A stretch of DNA of 64,000 bases from Thalassovita mediterranea (GTDB lineage: Bacteria; Pseudomonadota; Alphaproteobacteria; Caulobacterales; Hyphomonadaceae), in NCBI GenBank assembly GCA_019448215.1, contig CP080408.1, positions 1,488,001-1,552,000 of the forward strand, in the 5' to 3' direction. Under the pieces are notes generated by a model that saw only the letters and a program-made list of their open reading frames with translations, had not been told where the DNA came from and searched no databases. The stretch's first letter is position 1. Each line of letters opens with the position of its first letter. Below are positions 39,931 to 50,311 of this stretch, piece by piece. The translations under genes were made by a program, and so were the position numbers.

Positions 39931-42837
39931 ATGAGAAATGGAAATAAGTGGCTGCTTGCATCATCGGTACTTGCGCTTTGCGCAACCGGTGCGGCGCATG
40001 CCCAGAACGACGATGGCGATGATACGCTACGTCAGCAGACGGTGACCGTTACCGGTTCTGCGATCGCCGGTACGCCGGAAGATGCAGCCCTGCCTGTCGA
40101 CGTTCTGTCAGCAGCCGACCTGCAGCTGGAAGGCAACCCGTCAATCACCGAGCTGATCCGTAACCTCGGCGTGTCGACCGGTGTCGACGGCCAGACGAAC
40201 CAGTTCTCCTCGAACGGCCTCGAAGGTACGTCGAACATCAACCTGCGGGGCCTTGGCCCAGGCCGGACGCTGGTCCTCCTGAATGGCAAGCGCCAGACAT
40301 TTGCGCCTTATGGTGTGGGTGAGCAGGCACAGCTCTTCGTTGATACGAATGTCATTCCATCCGCCGCCATCGGCCGGATCGAAGTGCTGAAAGACGGCGC
40401 CGCAGCCGTTTACGGGTCTGACGCGATCGCAGGCGTGGTGAACTTCATCACGCGCGATGATCTGGAAGGCTTTGAAATTTCTGCCCAGTACGAAACCTTT
40501 GAGGGCAGCGACGGCGAGTATGACATCTCTGCCGCCTACGGCCTCCAGGGCGAGAACTGGAACTGGGTCACGTCTGCTGGCTACCAGTTCCGCAGTGAAG
40601 TCGGCCTGATCGAAAAAGACTGGGCTATCCGTCCATACAATGAAAACCCGGTCGGCGGCTGGTCGTCGCTCTCCAATCCGGGTCGCTATGTGCCACTTGG
40701 TGTCGTCGGCGGCGCGGTGCGTCCGCTCGCGGCCAACGTGAACGATGTCGGCTGTGATGATGTCGGCGGCTTCCAGAACCCGAACGTGGCCGCTGTGAAC
40801 CAGTGCTACTTCCAGTTCACCCAGTTCGATAATCTGGTGGAAGAAGAAGAGCGCTATCAGATCTTCTCCGAATATAACCACACCTTCGGAAATGGCGTGA
40901 ACTTCCACCTGGAAGGCCTCTACGCCCACACTGATGTGCCTGAGTGGAAGACCTCTCCGTCCTATCCACCACAGGAAGTGGCCAACCAGGTCATTCCGGG
41001 CAACAGCCCAGGCTTCCTGACCTATCGTGCCAACAATCCAGGCCTCTTCCCGGCCAATACGATTGCCGCGCTCTTCATTGGCCGGTCTTTCGGCTGGGGC
41101 GGCTTCCCGGTCACGGGCGGCGCACAGGAAGGCTACCGGACCTATGACAGCTATCGTCTCGCCGGCAGCTTTGACGGTGAATTCGAGAATGGCGTGACCT
41201 GGAATGCAGGCCTCACCTTCCATGAAACCGAAGGCGAGCGCATCACGAACGATACCTATATCCGTGGCTTTACTGCTGCGCTGAACGGTTTCGGCGTCTG
41301 TGTGGACCCAGCAACGGGTCTGGACCCTGCAACTGGTACCCAGCCATGGGGCAACCCGGCCTATGCGGGTAACCTCGTCCAGGGTCAGGGAGGCTGTGAA
41401 TGGTACAACCCATTCTCCAATGCCATCCCGGCCAATGCCATTACCGGACAGGCCAACCCGACCTATGTGCCGGGGCTTGAGAACTCCGTCACGCTGGCTG
41501 ACTGGCTGACCGAAGGCGTCGGTACGGTTGTGACCTCCAACCTGCTCGTTTTCGATGCAGCCCTTAGCGGTCAGAGCAACGTCGTCGCACAAGGTGGTCC
41601 GGTTAGCTGGGCTCTCGGTGCACAGGTTCGCCGCGAAGGTTATGAAGTCGAGCCGAACGATGTGACTGATCTTGCCAAGAGCCCGGGACCGGGCGGCACG
41701 GGTCCGTTCTCCTTCCTCGCCGGCACGAATGCGTCCGATCGCGACCAGACGATCTACGCAATCTTCGGCGAACTCCAGATCCCGCTCTATGATAACCTCA
41801 ACGTGCAGGTTGCGACCCGCTATGAGGATTATGGCGGCGAGATCGGCTCCACATTCGACCCGAAAGTGGCTGTGAAGTGGCAGGCGACCGACAACTTCGC
41901 CCTGCGCGGTTCGGCTCAGACCTCATTCAAGGGGCCAACGCTGAACCAGGTCGATGGTCAGGTCACCACGCTGCAATTCGTCGCTCCGGCGTCTGCCTTC
42001 AAGGCGGTCGACCAGTTCGGTAACCCGGACCTCAATCCAGAGTCGGCGTTCAGCTTCAACATTGGTGCGCTGTTCGACAACAATAACGGCTTCACGGCAT
42101 CGGTCGATTACTACAATTTCGACTTCACGGATCCGATCATTGTTGAAGACCAGTCGGAAATCGTGCCGGCAGCACTCGCTGCTCTGGCAGCAGGCAACAA
42201 TGATGCAGCGATCCTGTCGCGCATCACGTTCACCGATGCCAACAATGACGGCATCAACCAGGCGAACGAAGTTGCCCGCGTGCGGACGAACGTCGTCAAC
42301 GGTCCGGATATCAAGACCTCTGGCGTCGACTTCCGTGCCGAGCAGGTCTGGGATCTTGGCGCGAACGAGTTCTCGCTGGGTCTCGAAGCCACCTATATCA
42401 TCGAGTATGATGTAGACGACTTCGCAGTCGAGGATGTGATCATCCCAGGCGGTGACCGCGTGGGTCAGTTCAACCGTTCGAACTTCTCCCGCTCACTGCC
42501 GCAGTGGAAAGCCAACTTCTCGGCGAACTACGCCTTCGGCAATCACAACCTGCGCGGTGTGGTCCGTCACGTAGACTCCTATGACGACGAGCGTGGCACG
42601 CCGAACCTGCAGGGCGCCTTCGTTGGTGGTCCGTCGGAGATCGACTCCATGACGACGGTGGACGCCTTCTACACCTGGCGCTCTGACTATGACCTCGATC
42701 TCGGCCTGTCGGTCGTGAACGTGTTCGACGAAGATCCGCCGCTGGCCTTCTTCGATGTCAGCTACGACCCGTACACGCACAATCCGTTTGGCCGGACCTT
42801 CAAGGTCAGCCTCACGAAGCGTTTCGGCGGCAACTAG
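39931..42837 (+). CDS. TonB-dependent outer-membrane receptor
   Basis: A 968-residue receptor with signal peptide (1-24, cut after AHA) and a TonB-box-like QTVTVTGSAI segment. The plug domain (about 50-170) has the family's LNGKRQ, IGRIEVLKDGAAAVYGSDAIAGVVNFITR motif. A long beta-barrel (about 200-968) ends in VSLTKRFGGN with aromatic-rich strands. Receptors of this length in marine alphaproteobacteria often take up oligosaccharides or other large substrates, but siderophore use is also possible and the substrate cannot be told. A GGGAGG site lies before the ATG and a terminator follows the stop. Confidence 0.93.
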   Translation: MRNGNKWLLASSVLALCATGAAHAQNDDGDDTLRQQTVTVTGSAIAGTPEDAALPVDVLSAADLQLEGNPSITELIRNLGVSTGVDGQTNQFSSNGLEGTSNINLRGLGPGRTLVLLNGKRQTFAPYGVGEQAQLFVDTNVIPSAAIGRIEVLKDGAAAVYGSDAIAGVVNFITRDDLEGFEISAQYETFEGSDGEYDISAAYGLQGENWNWVTSAGYQFRSEVGLIEKDWAIRPYNENPVGGWSSLSNPGRYVPLGVVGGAVRPLAANVNDVGCDDVGGFQNPNVAAVNQCYFQFTQFDNLVEEEERYQIFSEYNHTFGNGVNFHLEGLYAHTDVPEWKTSPSYPPQEVANQVIPGNSPGFLTYRANNPGLFPANTIAALFIGRSFGWGGFPVTGGAQEGYRTYDSYRLAGSFDGEFENGVTWNAGLTFHETEGERITNDTYIRGFTAALNGFGVCVDPATGLDPATGTQPWGNPAYAGNLVQGQGGCEWYNPFSNAIPANAITGQANPTYVPGLENSVTLADWLTEGVGTVVTSNLLVFDAALSGQSNVVAQGGPVSWALGAQVRREGYEVEPNDVTDLAKSPGPGGTGPFSFLAGTNASDRDQTIYAIFGELQIPLYDNLNVQVATRYEDYGGEIGSTFDPKVAVKWQATDNFALRGSAQTSFKGPTLNQVDGQVTTLQFVAPASAFKAVDQFGNPDLNPESAFSFNIGALFDNNNGFTASVDYYNFDFTDPIIVEDQSEIVPAALAALAAGNNDAAILSRITFTDANNDGINQANEVARVRTNVVNGPDIKTSGVDFRAEQVWDLGANEFSLGLEATYIIEYDVDDFAVEDVIIPGGDRVGQFNRSNFSRSLPQWKANFSANYAFGNHNLRGVVRHVDSYDDERGTPNLQGAFVGGPSEIDSMTTVDAFYTWRSDYDLDLGLSVVNVFDEDPPLAFFDVSYDPYTHNPFGRTFKVSLTKRFGGN

Positions 42838-42867
42838 GCCAGGTTTCGAAACCAGATGAAAAATGGG

Positions 42868-42894
42868 AAGGCGGCGCTTCGGTGCCGCCTTTTC
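42868..42894 (+). terminator. Rho-independent terminator of TonB receptor gene
   Basis: An eight-base GC-rich stem, AAGGCGGC/GCCGCCTT, with an eight-base loop and a following TTT-rich run, 31 bases after the receptor stop. Confidence 0.85.
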
Positions 42895-42979
42895 TGCATT
42901 CGGGTTTGAGGTTTGAATTCCGTGTGAGAGACGCTAGGCCTTCTGTCGAGACTGGCGTTCAGGCGAAGGGGCTGCGAGA

Positions 42980-43975
42980 ATGACAAAAACCGTGCTCGTG
43001 ACGGGCGGGGCTGGATATGTCGGCAGCCATAGCTGCAAGGCGTTTGCAGATGCTGGCTGGAATATCGTGGTCTATGACAACCTGTCGCGCGGCTGGCGGG
43101 ATTTTGTCCGCTGGGGTGACCTGATCGAAGGGGACCTGCACGATACGGCAAAGCTGACCCAGACGCTGAAAGACGTGAAGCCTGACGCGGTCGCGCATTT
43201 CGCGGCCTTCGCTTACGTCGCCGAGTCGATGAAGCAGCCGGAAATCTACTATCAGAACAATGTGGCAGGCACGCTGAGCCTGCTTGAGGCGATGCGCGCC
43301 GCTGATGTGCGCAGGCTCGTCTTCTCATCGTCCTGCGCGACCTATGGCGTGCATGAAGAGCTAATCACCGAAGAGACGCCGCAGGCACCGATCAACCCCT
43401 ATGGCGCGTCCAAGATGATCGCTGAGCGCATGATCCAGGACTTTGGCATGGCGCATGGGCTGAAATCGGTGATCCTACGCTACTTCAATGCAGGCGGTGC
43501 AGACCCGGCAGGTGAGATTGGCGAGCGTCACGATCCCGAACCGCACGTCATTCCGCTGGCGATCATGGGCGCCATGGACGGCACCTTCACCTTCACGATC
43601 AATGGGACGGATTTCGACACGCGCGATGGCACGCCAGTGCGCGACTATGTCCATGTCAGCGACCTTGCTGACGCGCATTGGCGCGCGCTCGACTATCTCG
43701 ATGCGGGCGGCGAGAGTGATGTCTTCAATCTCGGGACGGGTCGGGGTGTTTCGGTCAGCGAGCTGGCCGATGCAGTTTCGCGCGTAGCTGGCAAGCCTGT
43801 GCCGCGTCAGTCAGGCGCGCGGCGTCCGGGTGACCCGCCATCGCTCGTCGCCTCAGCCGCGAAGGCTGAGCGCGTGCTGGGCTGGCGCCCGCAGCATTCA
43901 GATATCGATACGATCCTCGAGACCGCCTGGGCCTGGCACCAGAAGGACAATCACAAGTCCCGCCCTGACAATTAG
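42980..43975 (+). CDS. galE: UDP-glucose 4-epimerase
   Basis: A 331-residue extended short-chain dehydrogenase that interconverts UDP-Glc and UDP-Gal. The NAD site is TGGAGYVGSH (8-17). The active-site Tyr and Lys are in NPYGASKM, and RYFNAGGADP and RDYVHVSDLA match GalE. It is the first gene of the surface-sugar stretch on the plus strand and may supply UDP-galactose (or GalNAc) for it. Its 3' end overlaps the convergent cysQ by four bases. Confidence 0.93.
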   Translation: MTKTVLVTGGAGYVGSHSCKAFADAGWNIVVYDNLSRGWRDFVRWGDLIEGDLHDTAKLTQTLKDVKPDAVAHFAAFAYVAESMKQPEIYYQNNVAGTLSLLEAMRAADVRRLVFSSSCATYGVHEELITEETPQAPINPYGASKMIAERMIQDFGMAHGLKSVILRYFNAGGADPAGEIGERHDPEPHVIPLAIMGAMDGTFTFTINGTDFDTRDGTPVRDYVHVSDLADAHWRALDYLDAGGESDVFNLGTGRGVSVSELADAVSRVAGKPVPRQSGARRPGDPPSLVASAAKAERVLGWRPQHSDIDTILETAWAWHQKDNHKSRPDN

Positions 43976-44775
43976 GCGGTGACCGGCGACACGTCCCCAT
44001 AAACGATGAAATGTGGATTGTCATAGCCACGCTCGCGCTTGCCATAGCGCAGCGGCGCGCCGTCTTCGGTGAGAACGACAGCGCCTGCGGCCTCGGCAAC
44101 AGCCTGACCGGCGGCGGTGTCCCACTCCATGGTGCGGCCCATGCGCGGGTAGAGGTCTGCCTCGCCTGCGCCCAGCAGGCAGAATTTCAGCGATGAGCCC
44201 GCCGAGATGATCTCATCGACCTTGAATTTCTTCAGGAAGGCATCGGTCTCTGGTGAGCGGTGGGACTTGGACGCGATGGCGGTGACGCCAGCGTCCGGGC
44301 ATTTGCGGATATGCAGTGGGCGGCGCGCATCGTCTGACGGGACGGGCGCGCCCGGTTTCACATCCGCCTGCCAGGCACTGTCTGGCCCGTCAGCAACGAA
44401 CAGACGGTTCAGCGCCGGGGCATAGACGACGCCCATGACAGGCTTGCCATGCTCGATGATGCCAATGTTCACAGTGAACTGGCCATTGCGATTGATGAAT
44501 TCGCGCGTGCCATCCAGCGGATCAACGAGGGCGAAGCGGTGGCCATGCTCAGGGATCTTGCCGGCCGAGACGGCCTCCTCGGCGATGACCTTGAGGTCCG
44601 GTTCTGCCGCTTTCAGCCCGTCAAGGATCAGGATTTCAGCCTTGGCGTCGGCTTCGGTGACAGGGGAGGCGTCATCCTTTCGTTCGACATCGAAGTCGGT
44701 GGAATAGATGTCCATCACCAGCTTGCCTGCGTCGAGTGCGATGCGTGCCAGCTGTTCGCCTGTAATCGTCGTCAT
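43972..44775 (-). CDS. cysQ: 3'(2'),5'-bisphosphate nucleotidase
   Basis: A 267-residue Li+-sensitive phosphatase of the FIG superfamily. It removes the 3'-phosphate from PAP, the waste product of PAPS-using sulfotransferases and reductases. Metal-binding motifs are EEA, DPLDGTREFI and EWDTAAGQAV. ATG 44775 has an AGGAGA site seven bases upstream; the longer frame lacks one. Together with cysD and cysNC nearby, its job may be to keep PAP low while activated sulfate is used. Confidence 0.92.
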   Translation of the reverse strand: MTTITGEQLARIALDAGKLVMDIYSTDFDVERKDDASPVTEADAKAEILILDGLKAAEPDLKVIAEEAVSAGKIPEHGHRFALVDPLDGTREFINRNGQFTVNIGIIEHGKPVMGVVYAPALNRLFVADGPDSAWQADVKPGAPVPSDDARRPLHIRKCPDAGVTAIASKSHRSPETDAFLKKFKVDEIISAGSSLKFCLLGAGEADLYPRMGRTMEWDTAAGQAVAEAAGAVVLTEDGAPLRYGKRERGYDNPHFIVYGDVSPVTA

Positions 44776-44813
44776 GCCGTCTCCTATAGGGCGGGATCTT
44801 CGGTCAGCGGCGC

Positions 44814-45776
44814 TTATGCCCACGTTTCTGTGGCGGCGCAAATGCGCTGGGCGATGTTCATCGCGTCGAAGGCGTTACGGCTTGTGCCATGACGCAGGGG
44901 CGCCTTGCCGGACACGGCTTCGATGAATTCGGCAAGTTCCTGCTCGGCGAACTCGACGCGCTCATACTCGGTCACGGTCTCGTCCGGGTTCGGCACGTTC
45001 CGCCCGCTCTCATCCTGCATGAGCTGGGCATGAATCAGCATTTCCGGGCCATAGTCCTCCAGTCCGGGAAGGTGCCCGTCCAGCCATACATAGCCGCGCT
45101 CATAACCGAGCTCGAGACGGAAGGTCTGGCGCCATGAGGTCGCCGAGGCGTGAAGCTGCGCGATCGCGCCATTGCCCGACTTCAGCATCGCGAAGAGGTT
45201 CGCATTTCCGCCGCGCCCTTCAGGGCACATGGCTTTCACGCTTTCGAACGGGCCGAAGAAGACGTGCAGGAGGTCCAGCATATGGATGCCATGCCCCAGC
45301 AGGACGCCGTGCTTTTCGGCGTCAGGGCCGGGATAGCCAGCGTGGCCGTAGACGGCGCGGGCGGTCAGCAGCTCACCATAGGGCTGCGTGCGCACAAGGT
45401 CTTCAGCGGCGCGAACGCTGCCATGATAGCGCAGCGAGCAGCCAAATTTCAGGATGGCGTTACTCTTCGTCTCTGCCTCGCGCAGATTGATGATGTCCTC
45501 GACCGTTAGGCCGCCCGGAAGCTCGCTGAGGACATGGATGCCGGCAAGGAGCGCGCGCCTTGCAGCATCGGCTGCCTGCTCTGCCGGAAGGGCGAGGATC
45601 AGGGCATCGACCTGTTTGCGATTGAGCAGGCCTGACCAGTCGGCGTCCGCAAAGCGGGCGACCTGTGCGGCAGAAAAGCTGCGCACAATGCGCGAATTCT
45701 CGCTGGCTTCGACCGCCTTCAGACGTTCGACGGCGAGGGGGGTTTTTCCGAGGATTGCAAAACGCAGCGCTTTCAT
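44814..45776 (-). CDS. Gfo/Idh/MocA-family oxidoreductase
   Basis: A 320-residue oxidoreductase of the NAD(P)-dependent Gfo/Idh/MocA type. The nucleotide-binding half includes LRFAILGKTPLAVERLKAVE and DALILALPAEQAADAARRALLAGIHVLSELP. The substrate half has the KFGCSLRYH motif with a hydrophobic GHGIHMLDLLHVFFGP segment. The Gly-rich first loop is not typical GxGxxG, so cofactor binding is inferred. Such enzymes often modify nucleotide or free sugars. I chose ATG 45776 over 45920, whose extra part is proline-rich and unlike the family. Ribosome-binding site weak. Confidence 0.8.
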   Translation of the reverse strand: MKALRFAILGKTPLAVERLKAVEASENSRIVRSFSAAQVARFADADWSGLLNRKQVDALILALPAEQAADAARRALLAGIHVLSELPGGLTVEDIINLREAETKSNAILKFGCSLRYHGSVRAAEDLVRTQPYGELLTARAVYGHAGYPGPDAEKHGVLLGHGIHMLDLLHVFFGPFESVKAMCPEGRGGNANLFAMLKSGNGAIAQLHASATSWRQTFRLELGYERGYVWLDGHLPGLEDYGPEMLIHAQLMQDESGRNVPNPDETVTEYERVEFAEQELAEFIEAVSGKAPLRHGTSRNAFDAMNIAQRICAATETWA

Positions 45777-45855
45777 CAGCGGGGACTCTGGACCGGCAGA
45801 AACAGGCTTCTCGGGTAACCAGTCCGCAGGCGCGCGGCAACTCTCCGTCTGCGGC

Positions 45856-46479
45856 TCAGGGGCGGATATTCCAGTCGGTGAGGGAGAGGTCGCCTGCTTC
45901 ATCGAGACTAAAGACGCCATAGGCGCCCGTCTTCAGTTTCAGATTCTCATGCTGGCTGCTGTCCGGCTTTAGCCCGGCGGCGGTCAGGGCAAAGCGGGCG
46001 ATGCCATTGCTTGTCACGATCAGGACTGGGCCGTCGGCTGCGGATTTGGCGAGCTTGGCGAACAGGCTTTGCCACTGGCCTTCGATAGCGGCCGGGTCGA
46101 AGCGCCAGCCTGGCGGGGGGACGGCATCCCGCTCCCACGCATCGAGTGCGTCCTGACCTATACGGGCGATGACGGCGTCCTCGGGCTGGTTCTCATCCGG
46201 GCCGTAATCAATCTCACGCAGGAAGTTACCGATTTCCAGCTCTGGCGGGTTTGCCTGCGCCGAGAGGATGGCGTCAGCGGTCTGGCGTGTGCGCTTCAAG
46301 GGGCCAGCGATGGCTTGGGCGAATGCTATGCCTTTTTCGGCGAAATGCGTGCCGAGTGCGGCGGCCTGCGCCTCTCCCGACGTAGAAAGCGCCAGATCGG
46401 TGCGGGCGCCAACGCGGGTGATGGTGTCGCCCTTGTCGAACGTATTGCCGTGGCGAACGATATAGAGCGTGCGGGTCAT
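45856..46479 (-). CDS. Histidine phosphatase family protein
   Basis: A 207-residue histidine phosphatase. The catalytic RHG is in YIVRHGNTF (7-15), a second arginine/acid pair is in GPLKRTRQTAD and EIDYGPDE, and the late catalytic histidine of the family appears replaced: the motif VTSNGIARF stands where SHGG-type motifs usually are. Activity may therefore be altered. The kdsB stop overlaps its start by one base, so they are coupled. Confidence 0.85.
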   Translation of the reverse strand: MTRTLYIVRHGNTFDKGDTITRVGARTDLALSTSGEAQAAALGTHFAEKGIAFAQAIAGPLKRTRQTADAILSAQANPPELEIGNFLREIDYGPDENQPEDAVIARIGQDALDAWERDAVPPPGWRFDPAAIEGQWQSLFAKLAKSAADGPVLIVTSNGIARFALTAAGLKPDSSQHENLKLKTGAYGVFSLDEAGDLSLTDWNIRP

Positions 46480-47294
46480 TAGCGGGGCGCCTCCATCGGG
46501 TCGCCGCTCTCAGCAATGAGGCCTTCTGCGAAGCGGGCATCCTCAGGCGTATCAATGCCCCACATCGCGTTCGCGCCGGGCTCGACGGCGACCGTCATGA
46601 TGCTCATGCCGTTTTCGAGGAAGCGAAGCTGTTCGAGGCCTTCCAGCTCTTCATAGTAGCCGACAGGCAGGCTTGCGAAACGCTCAAGCGCGGCCATGCG
46701 GAAACCATAGAGCCCGATATGGCGGAAGACAGGCGAGAGCGGCCCGGCGGCGCGCAGCTTCTCCTCCTTACGGATCGCCGGGATAATCTGTTTGGAAAAC
46801 CAGAGCGCCATGCCGTCGCTGCGCCTTATGCAGCTCGTCCCGCTGAACGGTTCGCGGGTCTTCTGCTCACGGATCGTGTCGAACGCGGCCCAGTCGAGCT
46901 GGACGACAGGAGTTACGACATCGGCGGTCGTCGTGGCGGCGGCCTCGATCAGCGCACTCAGATAGGCAGGCGGTGTGAAGGGCGCGTCGCCCTGAAGGTT
47001 CAGAATGAAGTCTGGCGCCGCGTCCTGCGCGCGGGCGGCGGCGAGGGCCCGGTCTGTGCCGGATGGCAGGTGCGGGTCCGTCATTACTGCGGGCGCACCA
47101 ATCTCTGCGGCATGGTCCATGATGGCACGGTCGTCGGTCGCGATGACATAGGATGTGTCTGAGCGCGCCGCAGCGACGCGCGCGGCGACATCGGCGACGC
47201 GGGAAACCAGCGAGTGGCCTGCGATCTGGTGCAGCGGCTTTGCTGGAAACCGGGTCGACCCGATCCGCGCGGGGATGACAATTAGTGTCTTCAT
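46479..47294 (-). CDS. kdsB: CMP-Kdo synthetase
   Basis: A 271-residue 3-deoxy-manno-octulosonate cytidylyltransferase that activates Kdo with CTP. The nucleotide-binding N terminus is IPARIGSTRFPAKPL (about 7-21), and QGDAPFTPP, HIGLYGFR and EGLEQLRFLENG follow as in KdsB. Other genomes have one housekeeping copy near lipid A genes; this one sits beside sugar genes and could serve the capsule instead. It is divergent from cysD. Confidence 0.9.
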   Translation of the reverse strand: MKTLIVIPARIGSTRFPAKPLHQIAGHSLVSRVADVAARVAAARSDTSYVIATDDRAIMDHAAEIGAPAVMTDPHLPSGTDRALAAARAQDAAPDFILNLQGDAPFTPPAYLSALIEAAATTTADVVTPVVQLDWAAFDTIREQKTREPFSGTSCIRRSDGMALWFSKQIIPAIRKEEKLRAAGPLSPVFRHIGLYGFRMAALERFASLPVGYYEELEGLEQLRFLENGMSIMTVAVEPGANAMWGIDTPEDARFAEGLIAESGDPMEAPR

Positions 47295-47480
47295 TGGCTT
47301 GTCCGTCTATCAAACGCCTGTGGGCGGTCTGCGCGTGAGAGGGCGTTTCGTCAAGCTCGGGACCCTGCCCAGAAACGGTGCAAGTTTAGCAAACGCTGTG
47401 TCTGACTTGACCGTCCCTGTATTGTTGGCTTGAGACGTGCTTGTTACCTAGCCGCGACCTGGCCACAAACCGGACTAATC

Positions 47481-48383
47481 ATGACGACACTGACCCATCT
47501 CGACCGGCTCGAAGCCGAGAGCATCCACATCCTGCGCGAAGTGGCGGCCTCGATGCAGAATCCGGTGATGATGTATTCCATCGGCAAGGACAGCTCTGTC
47601 CTGCTGCACCTCGCGCGCAAGGCGTTCTATCCGGGGCCTATTCCGTTCCCGCTGCTACATGTCGATACGACATGGAAGTTCCGCGAGATGATCGCGTTTC
47701 GCGATGCGCTCAAGGACGATCCGAACATCGATCTTCTGGTCCATATCAATGAGGAAGGCGTCGAGCAGGGCGTTGGCCCATTCAGCCACGGGTCTGCGGT
47801 CCACACTGACATCATGAAGACGCAGGCGCTGAAACAGGCGCTGACCAAGTACAAGTTCGACGCCGCGATTGGCGGCGCGCGCCGCGACGAGGAAAAGTCC
47901 CGCGCCAAGGAGCGCATCTTCTCGTTCCGCTCAGCCCAGCACCGCTGGGACCCGAAGAACCAGCGCCCGGAGCTCTGGTCGCTCTATAATGCGCGCATCA
48001 AGCCGGGTGAGAGCGTACGCGTATTCCCGATCTCGAACTGGACCGAGCTCGATATCTGGCAGTACATCTATCAGGAGAATATCGACATCGTGCCGCTCTA
48101 TTTTGCTGATGAGCGCCCTGTGGTCGAGCGCGACGGCATCATGGTCATGGTTGATGATGACCGCCTGCCGCTGGAGCCGGGCGAAAAGCCTGAAATGAAG
48201 AAGGTGCGCTTCCGCACGCTTGGCTGCTATCCGCTGACCGGCGCTGTCGAGTCCGAAGCGTCCACCATAACCGAGATCATCGAGGAAATGCTGCGTACGA
48301 CCACGTCTGAGCGCGAGGGCCGCGCGATCGACAAGGATGCGCCCGCCTCCATGGAAATGAAAAAGCAGGAGGGCTATTTCTGA
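47481..48383 (+). CDS. cysD: Sulfate adenylyltransferase small subunit
   Basis: A 300-residue ATP sulfurylase subunit that, with CysN, makes APS from sulfate and ATP. Visible motifs are [20 protein letters not shown] (PP-loop, about 30-49), the [20 protein letters not shown] segment and the C-terminal [17 protein letters not shown] chose ATG 47481; the frame opens at 47430 but that part has no family match. The stop shares its last base with the next start. Confidence 0.95.
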   Translation: MTTLTHLDRLEAESIHILREVAASMQNPVMMYSIGKDSSVLLHLARKAFYPGPIPFPLLHVDTTWKFREMIAFRDALKDDPNIDLLVHINEEGVEQGVGPFSHGSAVHTDIMKTQALKQALTKYKFDAAIGGARRDEEKSRAKERIFSFRSAQHRWDPKNQRPELWSLYNARIKPGESVRVFPISNWTELDIWQYIYQENIDIVPLYFADERPVVERDGIMVMVDDDRLPLEPGEKPEMKKVRFRTLGCYPLTGAVESEASTITEIIEEMLRTTTSEREGRAIDKDAPASMEMKKQEGYF

Positions 48384-50287
48384 TGGACGGATACGCAGCC
48401 CCTGATTTCGCGAATATCGAGGAATATCTCGACAGCCAGCTGAAGAAGTCGCTCCTGCGCTTCATCACCTGCGGCTCTGTCGATGACGGCAAGTCGACGC
48501 TGATCGGCCGACTTCTCTACGAGTCGAAGATGATCTTCGATGACCAGCTCGCTTCGCTGAAGAATGAGTCCAAGAAGTTCGGCACGCAGGGCGAGGAGAT
48601 CGACTTCGCGCTGCTGGTCGACGGTCTTGCCGCAGAGCGCGAGCAGGGCATCACAATTGATGTCGCCTATCGCTTCTTCTCGACCGACAGGCGCAAATTC
48701 ATCGTCGCCGACACGCCGGGCCATGAGCAATATACGCGCAACATGGCAACGGGCGCCTCGACGGCGGACCTTGCCATTGTGATGATCGATGCGCGTAAGG
48801 GCGTGCTGATGCAGACGCGCCGTCACAGCTTCATCGTATCCCTTCTGGGTATCCGCAACGTCGTCCTCTGCATCAACAAGATGGACCTTGTCGGCTATGA
48901 CCAGGACGTCTTCGATGAGATCGAAGCGGACTATCGCGAGTTCGCCGCTGACTTCGGGTTCGAGCACATTCAGGCCATCCCTGTGTCCGCCCTCGCTGGC
49001 GACAATGTCGTCGTGGGCAGCGAGAATACGCCCTGGTATGACGGCCCGCCGCTGATGGAGTATCTCGATACGGTCGAGATTGCTTCGGACGCGCAGGAGC
49101 AGCCATTCCGCATGCCGGTCCAGTGGGTGAACCGCCCGAACCTCGATTTTCGCGGCTTTGCCGGTCAGGTCGTGTCCGGCACGATCAAGCCAGGCGACGG
49201 CGTGCGGGCGCTGCCATCTGGTAAGACCAGCAAGGTGGCGCGCGTCGTCACCATGGGCGCTGACCTTAATGAGGCCGTTGAAGGCCAATCGGTGACGCTG
49301 ACGCTGGAAGACGAGATCGATATTTCGCGCGGTGACGTCATCTGCGCGGACAAGTCGCCTGCAGAGGTCTCCGACCAGTTCCAGACCACCATGATCTGGA
49401 TGTCGGACAGCCCGATGCTGCCCGGCCGCTCCTATGTGATGAAGATCGGTGCTCGCGAATGCCAGATGCAGGTGACCGAGCAGCGCCACCGCATCGATGT
49501 GAATACGCGCGCGCACGAAGCGGCCAAGACGCTCGGCCTCAATGAGATCGGCGTCGTCAATGTCGCGCTCGATCGCGAAGTCGCGTTCGACCCCTACAAG
49601 GCGAACCGCCGCATGGGCGGGTTCATCGTCATTGACCGGATGACGAATGAGACGGTCGGCCTTGGCCTTATCAATTTTGCGCTGCGCCGTGCCTCCAACA
49701 TCCACCGCCAGTCGCTGGATGTGAGCAAGGAGCTGCGGGCCTCGATGAAGGGCCAGAAGCCGGTCATGCTCTGGTTCACGGGGCTGTCTGGCGCGGGCAA
49801 GTCAACGGTCGCGAACCTCGTAGAGAAGCGCCTCGCGGCGATGGGCAAGCATACCTACACGCTCGACGGCGACAATGTCCGCCACGGCCTCAACAATGAC
49901 CTTGGCTTTACCGATGCCGACCGGGTGGAGAATATCCGCCGCGTGGGCGAGGTCTCCAAACTGATGCTGGATGCGGGCCTCATCGTGCTCGTCTCCTTCA
50001 TTTCACCGTTCCGGGCCGAGCGGCGTATCGTGCGTCAGATGGTCGAGGATGGTGAGTTCTGGGAAGTCTTTGTCGATGTGCCGCTGGATGTCGCCGAAAG
50101 CCGCGATGTGAAGGGCCTCTACAAGAAGGCACGGGCCGGTGAGATCAAGAACTTCACCGGTATCGACAGCCCGTATGAAGCGCCGACCGATCCGGAAATC
50201 CATGTCGACGCCAACAAGCTGGCCCCGGAAGAGGCTGCAGAGCTGATTATCTCACGGCTGGAGCAAGCAGGCCTGATCGGGGGCTAG
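48383..50287 (+). CDS. cysNC: Bifunctional sulfate adenylyltransferase large subunit / APS kinase
   Basis: A 634-residue fusion like NodQ. The CysN part (about 1-440) is a GTPase: [14 protein letters not shown] (about 32-45), [18 protein letters not shown] and CINKMD. The CysC part (about 450-634) has a Walker [17 protein letters not shown] (about 464-479) and phosphorylates APS to PAPS. One operon with cysD therefore supplies PAPS for sulfotransferases or for sulfate reduction; no reductase gene (cysH, cysI) is in the window. Confidence 0.95.
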   Translation: MDGYAAPDFANIEEYLDSQLKKSLLRFITCGSVDDGKSTLIGRLLYESKMIFDDQLASLKNESKKFGTQGEEIDFALLVDGLAAEREQGITIDVAYRFFSTDRRKFIVADTPGHEQYTRNMATGASTADLAIVMIDARKGVLMQTRRHSFIVSLLGIRNVVLCINKMDLVGYDQDVFDEIEADYREFAADFGFEHIQAIPVSALAGDNVVVGSENTPWYDGPPLMEYLDTVEIASDAQEQPFRMPVQWVNRPNLDFRGFAGQVVSGTIKPGDGVRALPSGKTSKVARVVTMGADLNEAVEGQSVTLTLEDEIDISRGDVICADKSPAEVSDQFQTTMIWMSDSPMLPGRSYVMKIGARECQMQVTEQRHRIDVNTRAHEAAKTLGLNEIGVVNVALDREVAFDPYKANRRMGGFIVIDRMTNETVGLGLINFALRRASNIHRQSLDVSKELRASMKGQKPVMLWFTGLSGAGKSTVANLVEKRLAAMGKHTYTLDGDNVRHGLNNDLGFTDADRVENIRRVGEVSKLMLDAGLIVLVSFISPFRAERRIVRQMVEDGEFWEVFVDVPLDVAESRDVKGLYKKARAGEIKNFTGIDSPYEAPTDPEIHVDANKLAPEEAAELIISRLEQAGLIGG

Positions 50288-50311
50288 ACGCCCCCCGGTC
50301 ATGGCCTTGTT

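Noticed and set aside
40141-41592. Long minus-strand frame (483 codons) inside the TonB receptor gene
   Set aside because: The plus strand encodes a receptor with a signal peptide and plug motif; the antisense frame has no family similarity and results from codon bias.
48374-49705. Long minus-strand frame (443 codons) opposite cysNC
   Set aside because: cysNC is unambiguous on the plus strand; the antisense product has no recognisable domain.
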